Below, piece after piece: positions 33,463 through 41,576 of a stretch of 64,000 nucleotides of DNA. The notes under the pieces are model-generated. The model was not told where the DNA came from. It saw nothing but the letters and a program-made list of their open reading frames with translations, and searched no databases. The position numbers and the translations under genes are program-made. The stretch comes from Paenibacillus sp. HGH0039 (GTDB lineage: Bacteria > Bacillota > Bacilli > Paenibacillales > NBRC-103111): assembly GCF_000411255.1 (NCBI RefSeq), contig NZ_KE150412.1, positions 2,216,300 to 2,280,299 of the forward strand, in the 5' to 3' direction. Position 1 is the first letter of the stretch. Each line of letters starts with the position of its first letter.

Positions 33463-34416
33463 ATGAAACACGATCAGCATAAAATTCTCGATTGTACGAT
33501 ACGCGACGGAGGACTCGTCAACAATTGGGATTTTAGCGTGGAATTTGTTCAGGATATGTATCGCGGCTTAAACGCAGCCGGCGTTGAATATATGGAGATC
33601 GGTTACAAAAACTCGGCCAAGCTCCTGAAAAGCGACAATGCGGGCCCTTGGCGTTTTCTGAATGAGGATTTCCTGCGTGAGGTTATCCCTACCAAAAACG
33701 ATACGAAGCTTTCCGCGCTCGTGGATATCGGCCGCGTCGACGAGAACGACATTCTCCCCCGCGAGCAGAGCCAACTGGATCTGATCCGCGTAGCTTCTTA
33801 TATCAAAGATGTGGACAAGGGTCTGCAGCTGGTACAAAAGTTCCACGACATGGGTTACGAAACGACGCTGAACATCATGGCGCTCTCCCACGTGATGGAA
33901 AACGAACTCAACGAAGCGTTCGAGCTCATCAACAAAAGCCCGGTTGACGTGGTATACGTCGTCGATTCGTACGGCAGCATGAATCATAAGGATATCGACT
34001 ATATGGTCAATAAATTCCAGCGTCTTCTCCCCGAGAAGAAACTGGGCCTTCATATGCATAACAATATGCAGCTCGCGTTCTCCAACACCGTAATCGGTGC
34101 CGAGAAAGGCGTCGAGTTCCTCGACACCTCCGTCTTCGGCATGGGCCGCGCGGCAGGCAACTGCACCACCGAGCTGCTCGTCAGCTACCTGAAAAACCCG
34201 CGTTACGATGTGCGTCCCGTCCTGGACCTGATCGAACGCCACATGGTCGCCATGCGCGAGAAAGTGGAGTGGGGCTACATCATTCCTTACATGGTCGCCG
34301 GAACGCTCAACGAACACCCGCGCGTAGCCATGGCTGTCCGCAACACTGCGGACAAGGACAAGTACGTCGAGTTCTACGACAAGCTGACGACGCCGGAAAC
34401 TATCGCCAACAATTAA
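33463..34416 (+). CDS. HMGL-like aldolase domain protein
   Basis: A 317-residue TIM-barrel enzyme of the DRE-TIM metallolyase (HMG-CoA lyase / 4-hydroxy-2-oxovalerate aldolase) superfamily. The first strand ILDCTIRDGGLVNNWDF supplies the Arg-Asp of the DRE motif, with G in place of E. The metal-site HMHNN lies in KKLGLHMHNNMQLAFSN. VDTSVFGMGRAAGN-like LDTSVFGMGRAAGNCTTELL closes the barrel. It lacks the C-terminal communication domain of 4-hydroxy-2-oxovalerate aldolases and no dehydrogenase partner is nearby, so its substrate is unclear. The ATG at 33463 follows GGAGGG. It is monocistronic, with promoter and terminator. Confidence 0.85.
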   Translation: MKHDQHKILDCTIRDGGLVNNWDFSVEFVQDMYRGLNAAGVEYMEIGYKNSAKLLKSDNAGPWRFLNEDFLREVIPTKNDTKLSALVDIGRVDENDILPREQSQLDLIRVASYIKDVDKGLQLVQKFHDMGYETTLNIMALSHVMENELNEAFELINKSPVDVVYVVDSYGSMNHKDIDYMVNKFQRLLPEKKLGLHMHNNMQLAFSNTVIGAEKGVEFLDTSVFGMGRAAGNCTTELLVSYLKNPRYDVRPVLDLIERHMVAMREKVEWGYIIPYMVAGTLNEHPRVAMAVRNTADKDKYVEFYDKLTTPETIANN

Positions 34417-34423
34417 TCACCTT

Positions 34424-34456
34424 AAAAGATCCTTTCCTCCGGGAAGGGATCTTTTT
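34424..34456 (+). terminator. Aldolase gene terminator
   Basis: AAAAGATCC/GGATCTTTT stem with an inner TTCC/GGAA part, ending in TTTTT. Confidence 0.9.
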
Positions 34457-34586
34457 GCTTTTCCGTCTCCGGGAATTTTAAAATCCTTCTCTTTCCGTTA
34501 ACTTTCGTTAATTTTCTTAAAAATTTCGGTTTGGTATAGTGGTCCATGGAAAAGAACGCCATCTTATTAACCACTGGAGTGAGACC

Positions 34587-36683
34587 ATGTCTGCCAAAAC
34601 CAAACACGATGCTTTTGAGGAGTTTTATACGAGGGCATCCAATCTCGGACCGGCTGCCGGCACGTTTTTCAACAATAAAGCTTATCTTTTTTACACGAAC
34701 GGGAATTTGCTGGATCTCGTCTGTATGGAAACCTATCTCAATGATGATAAACAAGAAATGGTCAGAGTCGTTAAGAGCCCCAACAAGAAGAAAGGGCCGC
34801 TCGGTATCGAGTATTTGACCAAAGTGGCCTATGGGTGCGACGGGGTCAGCGGAGGCTGGATACCTGCTCTGGCGGCGTGCGCGCATGAAGGCGTCCTGTA
34901 CCTGTTTTACGCGGATCAGAGGGGAGCGCTGCACCAAATGACCTCCCAGGACGGGATCGAATGGTCATCGGCTCTTACCTTAAGCGAGCGCATGCGCCTT
35001 CGGACGGACAGCCGGTTCGCAGCCGTGTCGGCCGGAACCCGCTTGTATCTCATCGGCTCCGGTGCGGACGGCAAGCTGGCGCTGAACTGGACGGATGACG
35101 GAGGGCAGACGTGGGAGCGGACTGAAGCCCGTGAACAGCGCCCCGCGAAAGACGGCAAGGCGGATGAAATCGGCATTGCGGACGTCACTCATACGGCGGC
35201 GTGCAGCTACCGGGACCCCGGCGGCGAAGTGCGGATCATGGTCGGCTACATTCAAAGAAGCCGGGATACGAAGTCGGTCATTCCCCGCAAAAAAGAAGCT
35301 TTAAAAACGTGGCTCCTGCACCACGAAGAGAATGCGCCGCCCCGGAAAGTAAATGAACCGCAGTCCATAGCGGAAGACGAAAACGTCAGCCACTTCGCGG
35401 TCGTTCCGGGATCAATCGAGAACGGCTGTACAGGCAGCGTCCTTCAGATGTTCGTCAGCGGCAAAATCGAGAAAGACATCAAAGCGAGGAGATACGAATA
35501 CTCCGTCCCTTCGGGCCGCTGGTCGTCTCCCATTCCCCGGAACTGGGGGCATATGTCGACGCCTTCCGGGCACCATGTGGACGCTTTCCAGTTTTTCAAA
35601 CCTACGGACGAGGGACATATCCAGTCGGAAATCTGGTTTACGCAGACATTCGACGGCTCCGGTAGGAAAAAACATCTCGGAATAGGCCGATACCGCTCCG
35701 ACCGGCTTACCTTGACGGACACGCTTACGAACTGGGCCAACGATGACCATCTTACGTTTCTGGGCGTTGTGGAAAGCCCCCCTCCCCACGTGCTGAACGG
35801 TTCCGAACTTAAAGATTCCATCTGTTCCTTCCGGTTCAAGTGGTCGAAGGAGGAGCAGGCGGCGGTATCCGCGAAGTACAAATTCGGCGCTTCTCTCAAC
35901 TTTAGCGGCAAAGTTCCGGTCGTAGGTCTCGGCGGCGAGCTGAAGATCGCTTATGAGCGGACGCGGTCCGTCACTTCCGAAATGAAGAGCATCAAGGAAT
36001 TTTCGATTGAACTGTACCCCTCTGCCACCAAAAAAACGGCTGCGCATTTGTATATCCGTCCCAACATAACCAGGCTTACCTACAAACTGGCGGATTGGCA
36101 AAAGAATGACTTGGCCGTGCAGCTCAGTCTTTTCTCCGTATCGGATCTTAGCATCGAAGCCCGTAAAGGCAAATCCCTGAACACATTTCCGAAACAGCCC
36201 GATCCGAACCGCATCGAGAATTATGTGCAAAGGTTTACGGCGCTGCCCGATTATGCGGATAAACAGCTTTCGTTCAGTATGCCGGTGAATTGGTCGGAAT
36301 CCATGAAAATCGAAGAAAATTTTATTAAAGTCAGCAAAACCATCACCTCCGTTTCCAACAGCGTATCCGTTGAATGCAAGCCTGCGGGCAAGGCGCCCGG
36401 CGATGTATTTTCGATCGGTGTAGGGTCCAGCTTCATGTACACGTATGAAGTGAACGTGTCCACCCAATTCTCATCTCAAATGGGCTGTACGGTCCGTTAC
36501 CCGAATCCCCGTCCGGGCGAAACCGATGATATCAGCGAAGTGAAGCTGCTCATGTATGTGTTTTACCCCGATAAAAATAAAACGGACCGCTGCTACTGGA
36601 TTCCGCAGGAAACGAAAAACCAGTATCCCTGGTGCGTGGCGTGGTCCGTGGATGAGTTGGTTAGGCAGGGCAGCGGCCAGTGA
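34587..36683 (+). CDS. Large beta-rich protein of unknown family; beta-propeller-like N-half and possible pore-former-like C-half
   Basis: A 698-residue protein without signal peptide or hydrophobic helix. The N-terminal half (about 20-390) holds blade-like repeats such as LYLFYADQRGALHQM and LYLIGSGADGKLALNWTDDGGQTWE; the latter resembles the Asp-box of sialidase-type propellers. The C-terminal half is Ser/Thr-rich with alternating strands: AVSAKYKFGASLNFSGKVP, ITSVSNSVSVECKPAGK and SSFMYTYEVNVSTQFSSQMG. That alternation is reminiscent of beta-pore-forming toxins of the aerolysin/ETX-MTX2 type, an inference from texture only. The ATG at 34587 follows TGGAGTG. It is isolated between terminators, with a holin-like remnant after it. 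It could equally be a spore-surface or structural protein. Confidence 0.6.
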   Translation: MSAKTKHDAFEEFYTRASNLGPAAGTFFNNKAYLFYTNGNLLDLVCMETYLNDDKQEMVRVVKSPNKKKGPLGIEYLTKVAYGCDGVSGGWIPALAACAHEGVLYLFYADQRGALHQMTSQDGIEWSSALTLSERMRLRTDSRFAAVSAGTRLYLIGSGADGKLALNWTDDGGQTWERTEAREQRPAKDGKADEIGIADVTHTAACSYRDPGGEVRIMVGYIQRSRDTKSVIPRKKEALKTWLLHHEENAPPRKVNEPQSIAEDENVSHFAVVPGSIENGCTGSVLQMFVSGKIEKDIKARRYEYSVPSGRWSSPIPRNWGHMSTPSGHHVDAFQFFKPTDEGHIQSEIWFTQTFDGSGRKKHLGIGRYRSDRLTLTDTLTNWANDDHLTFLGVVESPPPHVLNGSELKDSICSFRFKWSKEEQAAVSAKYKFGASLNFSGKVPVVGLGGELKIAYERTRSVTSEMKSIKEFSIELYPSATKKTAAHLYIRPNITRLTYKLADWQKNDLAVQLSLFSVSDLSIEARKGKSLNTFPKQPDPNRIENYVQRFTALPDYADKQLSFSMPVNWSESMKIEENFIKVSKTITSVSNSVSVECKPAGKAPGDVFSIGVGSSFMYTYEVNVSTQFSSQMGCTVRYPNPRPGETDDISEVKLLMYVFYPDKNKTDRCYWIPQETKNQYPWCVAWSVDELVRQGSGQ

Positions 36684-36715
36684 GACAGCCGGACTCCAAA
36701 GGCCTCCTTCCGTTT

Positions 36716-36909
36716 ACAGCAGACAAATCATCACGATAATCGCAGACTGTCTTCTGATTTATGTTTTTGCTCATCTGATTCCCGGTGTGTACATCAAGGA
36801 TTTTTTGTCCGCTCTCACTTTATCTGTCGCTCTGCACGTGATCGAATGGATACTTGCTGGCATAATAATTCTTTATAAAAAGAACAACAAGAAGAATTTA
36901 AACATGTAA
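36716..36909 (+). pseudogene. Remnant of a holin-4-superfamily-like membrane protein
   Basis: The frame reads IITIIADCLLIYVFAHLIPG, then VYIKDFLSALTLSVALHVIE and a basic tail, ending at TAA just before a strong terminator. The L-x-A-x-LxPG-V-x-I-x-x-F motif is that of the phage holin 4 (PF04020-like) family, which normally has four helices. Only about two are present. There is no ATG, GTG or TTG with a ribosome binding site, as the frame runs back into the preceding gene in another phase. It is best read as a decayed gene. Start coordinate is approximate. Confidence 0.4.
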
Positions 36910-36950
36910 AAAAGGATCAAGCTCCAATCCAAGGAGCTTGATCCTTTTTT
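36908..36950. terminator. Strong bidirectional terminator
   Basis: A perfect 18-bp stem with core GGATCAAGCTCC and a 7-nt loop, flanked by A6 and T6, so it can act on both strands. Confidence 0.92.
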
Positions 36951-37140
36951 ATTTAGATGCACATAAAAACACCCGCTCAACGCATGGAAATCAGCTTGGC
37001 TGCACGCCCCTGCGCCGCCCGCAAACTTTGTCGAAATAAAAAGAATCCGAAATAAAATCTCGCCCGTTTATGGGCAGGTTATCACACCTTTTTCGCCTTA
37101 TATCTCGGTTTTCCTCCCCTTGTTGAGTCCTTACGCACAG
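36951..37140. other. Region upstream of the nrd promoter, no gene seen
   Basis: A short open frame on the minus strand lacks a ribosome binding site. The rest is AT-rich sequence leading to the nrd promoter. Confidence 0.5.
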
Positions 37141-37170
37141 TTGACAAACCACAATATATTGAGGTAAATT
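37141..37170 (+). promoter_or_regulatory. Promoter of the riboswitch-nrdIEF transcript
   Basis: Consensus TTGACA (37141-37146), 18 nt, then TAAATT (37165-37170), ending about 45 nt before the riboswitch. Confidence 0.7.
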
Positions 37171-37212
37171 CATATCTATCACCTACATATTCACTATATA
37201 TAGACTATATAT

Positions 37213-37425
37213 GGATTGGACAGGTTTCCCGCCTACCAGGCGGGAATCAAAAGGGAAGTCCGGTGAGAATCCGGCGCGGTCCCGCCACTGTCAACGGGGA
37301 GCGCCCTACCCATACCGCCACTGACGAATGCCGTCGGGAAGGCCGCGGAGGGGCGCAATGAACCTGGAGCCAGGAGACCTGCCTGTCTGAAAGACACCGC
37401 TGAACCTACGGGAGATAGGGAGGTG
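37213..37425 (+). promoter_or_regulatory. Cobalamin (AdoCbl) riboswitch
   Basis: The conserved cobalamin aptamer parts occur in order. An early hairpin CCCGCC/GGCGGG is followed by GGGAAGTCCGGTGAGAATCC with the GCGCGGTCCCGCCACTGT segment. Later comes the B12 box GAGCCAGGAGACCTGCCTG near 37370-37388. It lies in the long leader of nrdI. Cobalamin binding should turn expression down, probably through the hairpins at 37585-37664. Class assignment is firm; the mechanism is inferred. Confidence 0.95.
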
Positions 37426-37584
37426 TCCGGACGTTTTTCACATACAGCCGCCTAGCCTGGCTGTCCCCCTCTTCCGCCTTCCGGCGGGGAGCCGGGCAGC
37501 CGGCTTGTACGCGCGGCTTCAGCCAGCCTTTTTGCAGAGCCGTCAGCGGCGCGCGAAAGGGCTGGAAGCTGACTGTGAATTTAG

Positions 37585-37613
37585 AGCCGCTCTTTGTCAC
37601 ACAAGGAGCGGCT
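37585..37613 (+). promoter_or_regulatory. Hairpin in the nrd leader, possible expression platform
   Basis: AGCCGCTC and GAGCGGCT form a stem with an inner TTTG/CAAG helix, followed by only TTTC. It may be part of the riboswitch expression platform. Confidence 0.5.
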
Positions 37614-37620
37614 TTCATCC

Positions 37621-37664
37621 GGGCGCGCCGACTACTTCCCGTGGTCGGCGCGCCCCGTATTTTT
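37621..37664 (+). terminator. Leader terminator of nrdIEF
   Basis: A 15-bp GC-rich stem (GGGCGCGCCGACTAC / GTGGTCGGCGCGCCC, TTCCC loop) followed by CGTATTTTT, 27 nt before the nrdI start. It is the likely switch-controlled attenuator. Confidence 0.75.
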
Positions 37665-37690
37665 GAAAGAGTGGAAAGGAAGATGCTTCC

Positions 37691-38050
37691 ATGCTGGTAG
37701 TGTACGATTCCCGTACGGGAAATGTTCAACGATTCATTAACAAGCTGAATTTGAAGGCCGTACGGATCGAAGAGGATTTGACGATCCAGGAGCCGTTCGT
37801 CCTTGTGACCTATACGACCGGATTCGGTCAAATTCCCGGCAAAGTGCTGGACTTTCTGAAACATCACTCTTCCCTTCTGCGCGGTGTAGCCGCAAGCGGC
37901 AACCAGAACTGGGGACAATCCTTTGCCCTGAGCGCCGACCGCATTTCATCGGCATACGGTGTTCCGGTGCTTGCCAAATTCGAACTTTCCGGCACGTCTA
38001 GCGACGTGGAACGATTCCATAAAGGGGTGCGCCATCTTGAAGCATATTGA
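37691..38050 (+). CDS. nrdI: NrdI flavodoxin, class Ib ribonucleotide reductase activator
   Basis: NrdI supplies the oxidant that builds the Mn(III)2-tyrosyl radical of NrdF. The 119-residue protein has the flavodoxin-like FMN loop YDSRTGNVQRFI at the N-terminus and the family motifs TYTTGFGQIP and GVAASGNQNWGQSFALSAD. The ATG has AAAGGAAG upstream. It is the first gene of nrdI-nrdE-nrdF, under a cobalamin riboswitch and attenuator. The stop codon overlaps the start region of nrdE by 14 nt. Identification is secure from motif and context. Confidence 0.95.
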   Translation: MLVVYDSRTGNVQRFINKLNLKAVRIEEDLTIQEPFVLVTYTTGFGQIPGKVLDFLKHHSSLLRGVAASGNQNWGQSFALSADRISSAYGVPVLAKFELSGTSSDVERFHKGVRHLEAY

Positions 38051-40121
38051 ACTGAACAACGAACTCATGATACCGGGGGAAGACGGGTTTTACCGTCTGG
38101 AGAAAGACCGCGAAGCGCTGGACGCCTTCCTTGAGGAAGTGCAGGGGCAGACCGTTCCTTTCGGCAGCATCAAAGAACGCTACGATTATCTGATCGGCGA
38201 AGATTTCTACGAGAACGTGTACGAACACTACACGCTGGAGCAGATCGAAGCCATCCACGAAACCATCCGCGAAAGCGGCTTTAAGTTCCAATCCTACATG
38301 GCCGCTTCGAAATTTTATAAAGATTACGCCCTGCGTACCAACGATAAAAAGCAAGTCCTCGAATCGTACGAGGACCGTGCCGCCATCGTCGCCCTTCACT
38401 TGGGTGAAGGCGACATCGGCAAAGCCCAGCGGATCGCCAAGGCGATCATCGAGCAGCGCGTCCAGCCGGCAACGCCGACGTTCCTGAACGCGGGACGCAG
38501 CCGCCGGGGCGAAATGGTCTCCTGCTTCCTGCTGGAGATGGACGACTCCCTGAACTCCATTCAGTACGTCATCGGCACCTGCATGCAGCTGTCCAAAATC
38601 GGCGGCGGCGTAGCCGTGAACATGTCCAAGCTGCGCGGACGCGGCGAACCGATCAAAGGCGTCGAAGGCGCCGCCAAGGGCATCATGCCCGTCATGAAGC
38701 TCCTTGAGGATGCCTTCTCCTATGCGGACCAGATGGGTCAGCGCCGGGGCTCCGGAGCCGTCTACTACTCCGTATTCGGCTGGGACATCATCGAATTCCT
38801 CGACTGCAAAAAAATCAACGCGGACGAGAAATCCCGCATCCAGACGCTTTCCATCGGCCTGATCGTGCCGCAGAAGTTTTACGAGCTGGCCGAGCAGAAC
38901 AAGCCGCTGCACGTGTTCGCCCCGTTCTCCGTCTACAAGGAGTACGGCCGTCACCTCGACGATATGAATATCGACGACATGTACGAAGAGCTGCTCGCCA
39001 ACCCGAACGTGAAGAAGAAAGTCGTCATGAGCGCCCGCGACATGCTGACCAAAATTGCCGTTATCCAGCTGGAATCCGGCTATCCTTACATCATGAACCG
39101 TTCCAACGCGAACCGCGGACATGCCCTGAAAGACATCGGCAAAGTGAAAATGTCCAACCTGTGCACGGAAATTTTCCAGCTCCAGGAGACGACGGAAATC
39201 GGCGATTACGGCCAAGGCGATATTATCCGCCGGGACATTTCCTGCAACCTCGCTTCGCTTAACATCGTGAACGTGATGGAAACGAAAAGCATCCGCGATT
39301 CCGTCCACAGCGGCATCGAAGCGCTGACTTCCGTCAGTGACAACACGACGGTCGCGAACGCGCCGGGCGTTGTGAAAGCGAACAAGGAGCTTCATTCCGT
39401 CGGACTTGGCGCGATGAACCTGCACGGCTATCTGTCGAAGAACCGGATCGCTTACGAAAGCCCGGAAGCGAAAGAGTTTGCGCGCGCCTTCTTCATGGCC
39501 ATCAACTTCTACTCGCTGGAGAAGAGCATGGAAATCGCACGCGACCGCGGTATCACTTTCGCCGATTTCGAACGCTCCGAATACGCGAAAGGCACCTATT
39601 TCGCCAAGTACGAAGAAAAGGATTACCGTCCGGAATCCGATAAAGTCAAAGCTCTCTTCGAGGGCATGAATCTTCCTTCGCCGGAAGACTGGAAAGTCCT
39701 GAAAGAACAGGTCATGAAACACGGCCTGTACCATGCTTACCGCCTGGCCATCGCGCCGACGCAGAGCATCTCGTACGTTCAAAACGCCACTTCGAGCGTT
39801 ATGCCGATCGTCGATCAGATCGAAACGCGCACGTATGCGAACTCGACGACCTACTATCCGATGCCTTACCTGTCCAAGGAAAACATGTTCTTCTACAAGT
39901 CGGCTTACCGGATGGACCCGTTCAAGATCATTGATCTTATCGCGGAAATCCAGGAACATGTGGATCAGGGGATTTCAACCGTACTGCACGTAAACAGCGA
40001 CATCTCGACCCGCGAGCTGGCCCGCAACTACCTGTACGCCGCCAAAAAAGGCCTGAAATCACTCTACTATACCCGCACAAAGCGGCTGACCATGGAAGAA
40101 TGCCTGAGCTGCTCCGTTTAA
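38037..40121 (+). CDS. nrdE: Class Ib ribonucleoside-diphosphate reductase, alpha subunit NrdE
   Basis: NrdE reduces ribonucleoside diphosphates to deoxy forms. The 694-residue protein lacks the ATP-cone activity domain, as expected for class Ib. Active-site elements are visible: the redox Cys of RGEMVSCFLLEMDDSL, the radical Cys of KMSNLCTEIFQL with the following CNLASLNI, and the C-terminal shuttle pair CLSC in MEECLSCSV. ATPTFLNAGRSRRG is a further signature. Translation probably starts at TTG 38037, behind AAAGGGG and overlapping nrdI. A longer upstream frame runs inside nrdI and is rejected. nrdF follows after a 219-nt gap with two strong hairpins. Confidence 0.96.
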   Translation: MKHIELNNELMIPGEDGFYRLEKDREALDAFLEEVQGQTVPFGSIKERYDYLIGEDFYENVYEHYTLEQIEAIHETIRESGFKFQSYMAASKFYKDYALRTNDKKQVLESYEDRAAIVALHLGEGDIGKAQRIAKAIIEQRVQPATPTFLNAGRSRRGEMVSCFLLEMDDSLNSIQYVIGTCMQLSKIGGGVAVNMSKLRGRGEPIKGVEGAAKGIMPVMKLLEDAFSYADQMGQRRGSGAVYYSVFGWDIIEFLDCKKINADEKSRIQTLSIGLIVPQKFYELAEQNKPLHVFAPFSVYKEYGRHLDDMNIDDMYEELLANPNVKKKVVMSARDMLTKIAVIQLESGYPYIMNRSNANRGHALKDIGKVKMSNLCTEIFQLQETTEIGDYGQGDIIRRDISCNLASLNIVNVMETKSIRDSVHSGIEALTSVSDNTTVANAPGVVKANKELHSVGLGAMNLHGYLSKNRIAYESPEAKEFARAFFMAINFYSLEKSMEIARDRGITFADFERSEYAKGTYFAKYEEKDYRPESDKVKALFEGMNLPSPEDWKVLKEQVMKHGLYHAYRLAIAPTQSISYVQNATSSVMPIVDQIETRTYANSTTYYPMPYLSKENMFFYKSAYRMDPFKIIDLIAEIQEHVDQGISTVLHVNSDISTRELARNYLYAAKKGLKSLYYTRTKRLTMEECLSCSV

Positions 40122-40164
40122 GAGAGGGCCGGGTTAAGAATAGATTAGTGTAAAAGAAAGCCGG

Positions 40165-40194
40165 CTGCGCGGAGCGTAAAAACGCTCCGCGCAG
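40165..40194. repeat. Perfect inverted repeat between nrdE and nrdF
   Basis: A 13-bp perfect stem (CTGCGCGGAGCGT / ACGCTCCGCGCAG) with an AAAA loop and no T-run. It may stabilise or process the nrdIE message. Confidence 0.75.
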
Positions 40195-40228
40195 GCCGCA
40201 AATCATCCGTATGGCGCTATCCCTATAA

Positions 40229-40273
40229 GCAGCTTTATGCCGGGCCGGAATTGTCAGCCCCGTATAAAGCTGC
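40229..40273. repeat. Second inverted repeat in the nrdE-nrdF gap
   Basis: GCAGCTTTAT (40229-40238) pairs with ATAAAGCTGC (40264-40273); inner CCGG/CCCG segments extend it partly. It ends 68 nt before the nrdF start. Confidence 0.6.
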
Positions 40274-40340
40274 CTATGGTTATGCACGGCAGCGACTGAT
40301 GCCGCATTTGCAGCGCGCCCCATCCAAAGGAGAGAAAGCG

Positions 40341-41300
40341 ATGAAAGCCGTCAATTGGAATAAACCCGACGACGATTACACCTGGTCGTTTTGGCAGCAG
40401 AACGTGATGCAGTTCTGGACCGAAGAAGAAATTCCCCTTTCCGACGATAAAATGGTCTGGATCGAGATGAGTCCGGACGAGCAGGACGTCTACAAGAAGG
40501 TTCTGGGCGGCCTGACGCTGCTGGACACCCTTCAAGGCGGAGTCGGCATGCCGAGACTCGTCGAGCACATGGACGGCCTCCAGCGCAAAGCGGTGCTGTC
40601 GTTTATGGGCATGATGGAGCAGATTCATGCGAAGTCCTACAGCAGCATTTTCACGACGCTGGCGAGCAACGAGGAGATCGACGGCATTTTCCGCTGGGTC
40701 GAAGAGAACGGACGCCTGCAGCAGAAAGCGGATCTCATCAACCGCTACTACAACAGCATCCAGTCCGACAAAGACCTGTACCTGGCGATGACGGCTTCCG
40801 TCTATCTCGAAAGCTACCTGTTCTACAGCGGCTTCTTCTACCCGCTCTATTTGGCGGGACAAGGCAAAATGACGAACAGCGGCGAGATCATCGACCTCAT
40901 TCTGCGCGATGAAAGCATCCACGGCCTGTACGTCGGCACGCTGGCGCAGGAGCTGTTCGCGTCTCTGAGCGAAGCCGATCAGCAGGAAGCCGCCGAGGAG
41001 CAGATCAAGCTGCTTCTGGAGCTGTACGAGATCGAGAAGCTCTACACGGAAGAGCTGTACACTCCGCTCGGCCTGCAGGACGATGTGCTGCGTTACGTGC
41101 GCTACAACGCCAACAAAGCGCTGATGAATCTCGGACGCGATCCTTATTTCCCGGAAGAGCCGGTTCATCCGGTCGTTCTGAACGGAATCCGGACGCAGAC
41201 GAAGCAGCATGACTTTTTCTCGAAAAAAGGCAACGGCTACGTCCGCGCCCTCCGCGTCGAACCGCTTAGCGACGACGATTTCAGCTTCGAAGGGCTGTAA
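40341..41300 (+). CDS. nrdF: Class Ib ribonucleoside-diphosphate reductase, beta subunit NrdF
   Basis: NrdF carries the dimetal-tyrosyl radical that starts catalysis in NrdE. The 319-residue protein shows the ligands in spacing typical of class Ib. Asp62 is in LTLLDTLQGG, Glu93 and His96 in MMEQIHAKSY, with radical Tyr100 four residues later. The last Glu-His pair is in LRDESIHGLYVG. The ATG at 40341 follows AAAGGAGAG; longer upstream frames run through the intergenic hairpin and are rejected. The C-terminal DDDFSFEGL is the usual NrdE-docking tail. A long terminator follows. Confidence 0.96.
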   Translation: MKAVNWNKPDDDYTWSFWQQNVMQFWTEEEIPLSDDKMVWIEMSPDEQDVYKKVLGGLTLLDTLQGGVGMPRLVEHMDGLQRKAVLSFMGMMEQIHAKSYSSIFTTLASNEEIDGIFRWVEENGRLQQKADLINRYYNSIQSDKDLYLAMTASVYLESYLFYSGFFYPLYLAGQGKMTNSGEIIDLILRDESIHGLYVGTLAQELFASLSEADQQEAAEEQIKLLLELYEIEKLYTEELYTPLGLQDDVLRYVRYNANKALMNLGRDPYFPEEPVHPVVLNGIRTQTKQHDFFSKKGNGYVRALRVEPLSDDDFSFEGL

Positions 41301-41367
41301 GCCGCTCCGTCGGCGCCCGCTTTCTTCTCGGCCCGGAGGGACAGACCCGCAAGCGGCCGGGTACACG

Positions 41368-41409
41368 AAAAAGACGTACAAAATTGGAGACAATTTTGTA
41401 CGTCTTTTT
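41368..41409. terminator. Terminator of nrdIEF, bidirectional
   Basis: A perfect 19-bp stem (AAAAAGACGTACAAAATTG and its complement) with a GAGA loop. T5 tails on both strands let it also stop transcription from the converging GNAT gene. Confidence 0.95.
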
Positions 41410-41576
41410 GCGTTCGGCTGCGGGGCCGCCGGGATGCGTGCGCTCGCCGTTCTCGGCGTACGGCTGCCTTCGCTCTAGGCGTGCGACCGTCCCCGTTCCA
41501 GCCGTGCTTTCGCCCATGCCAATGCTCCACCACATTTCCTGCCACTACTCGCATCAAGGCCGGCCATCCTCCCCGG

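Noticed and set aside
36991..37182. 63-codon minus-strand frame upstream of the nrd promoter
   Set aside because: No ribosome binding site, and it overlaps the promoter of the riboswitch transcript.
37998..39959. 653-codon open frame on the minus strand opposite nrdE
   Set aside because: It is an antisense shadow of a strongly conserved gene. His/Asp/Val-rich composition follows from NrdE codon use.
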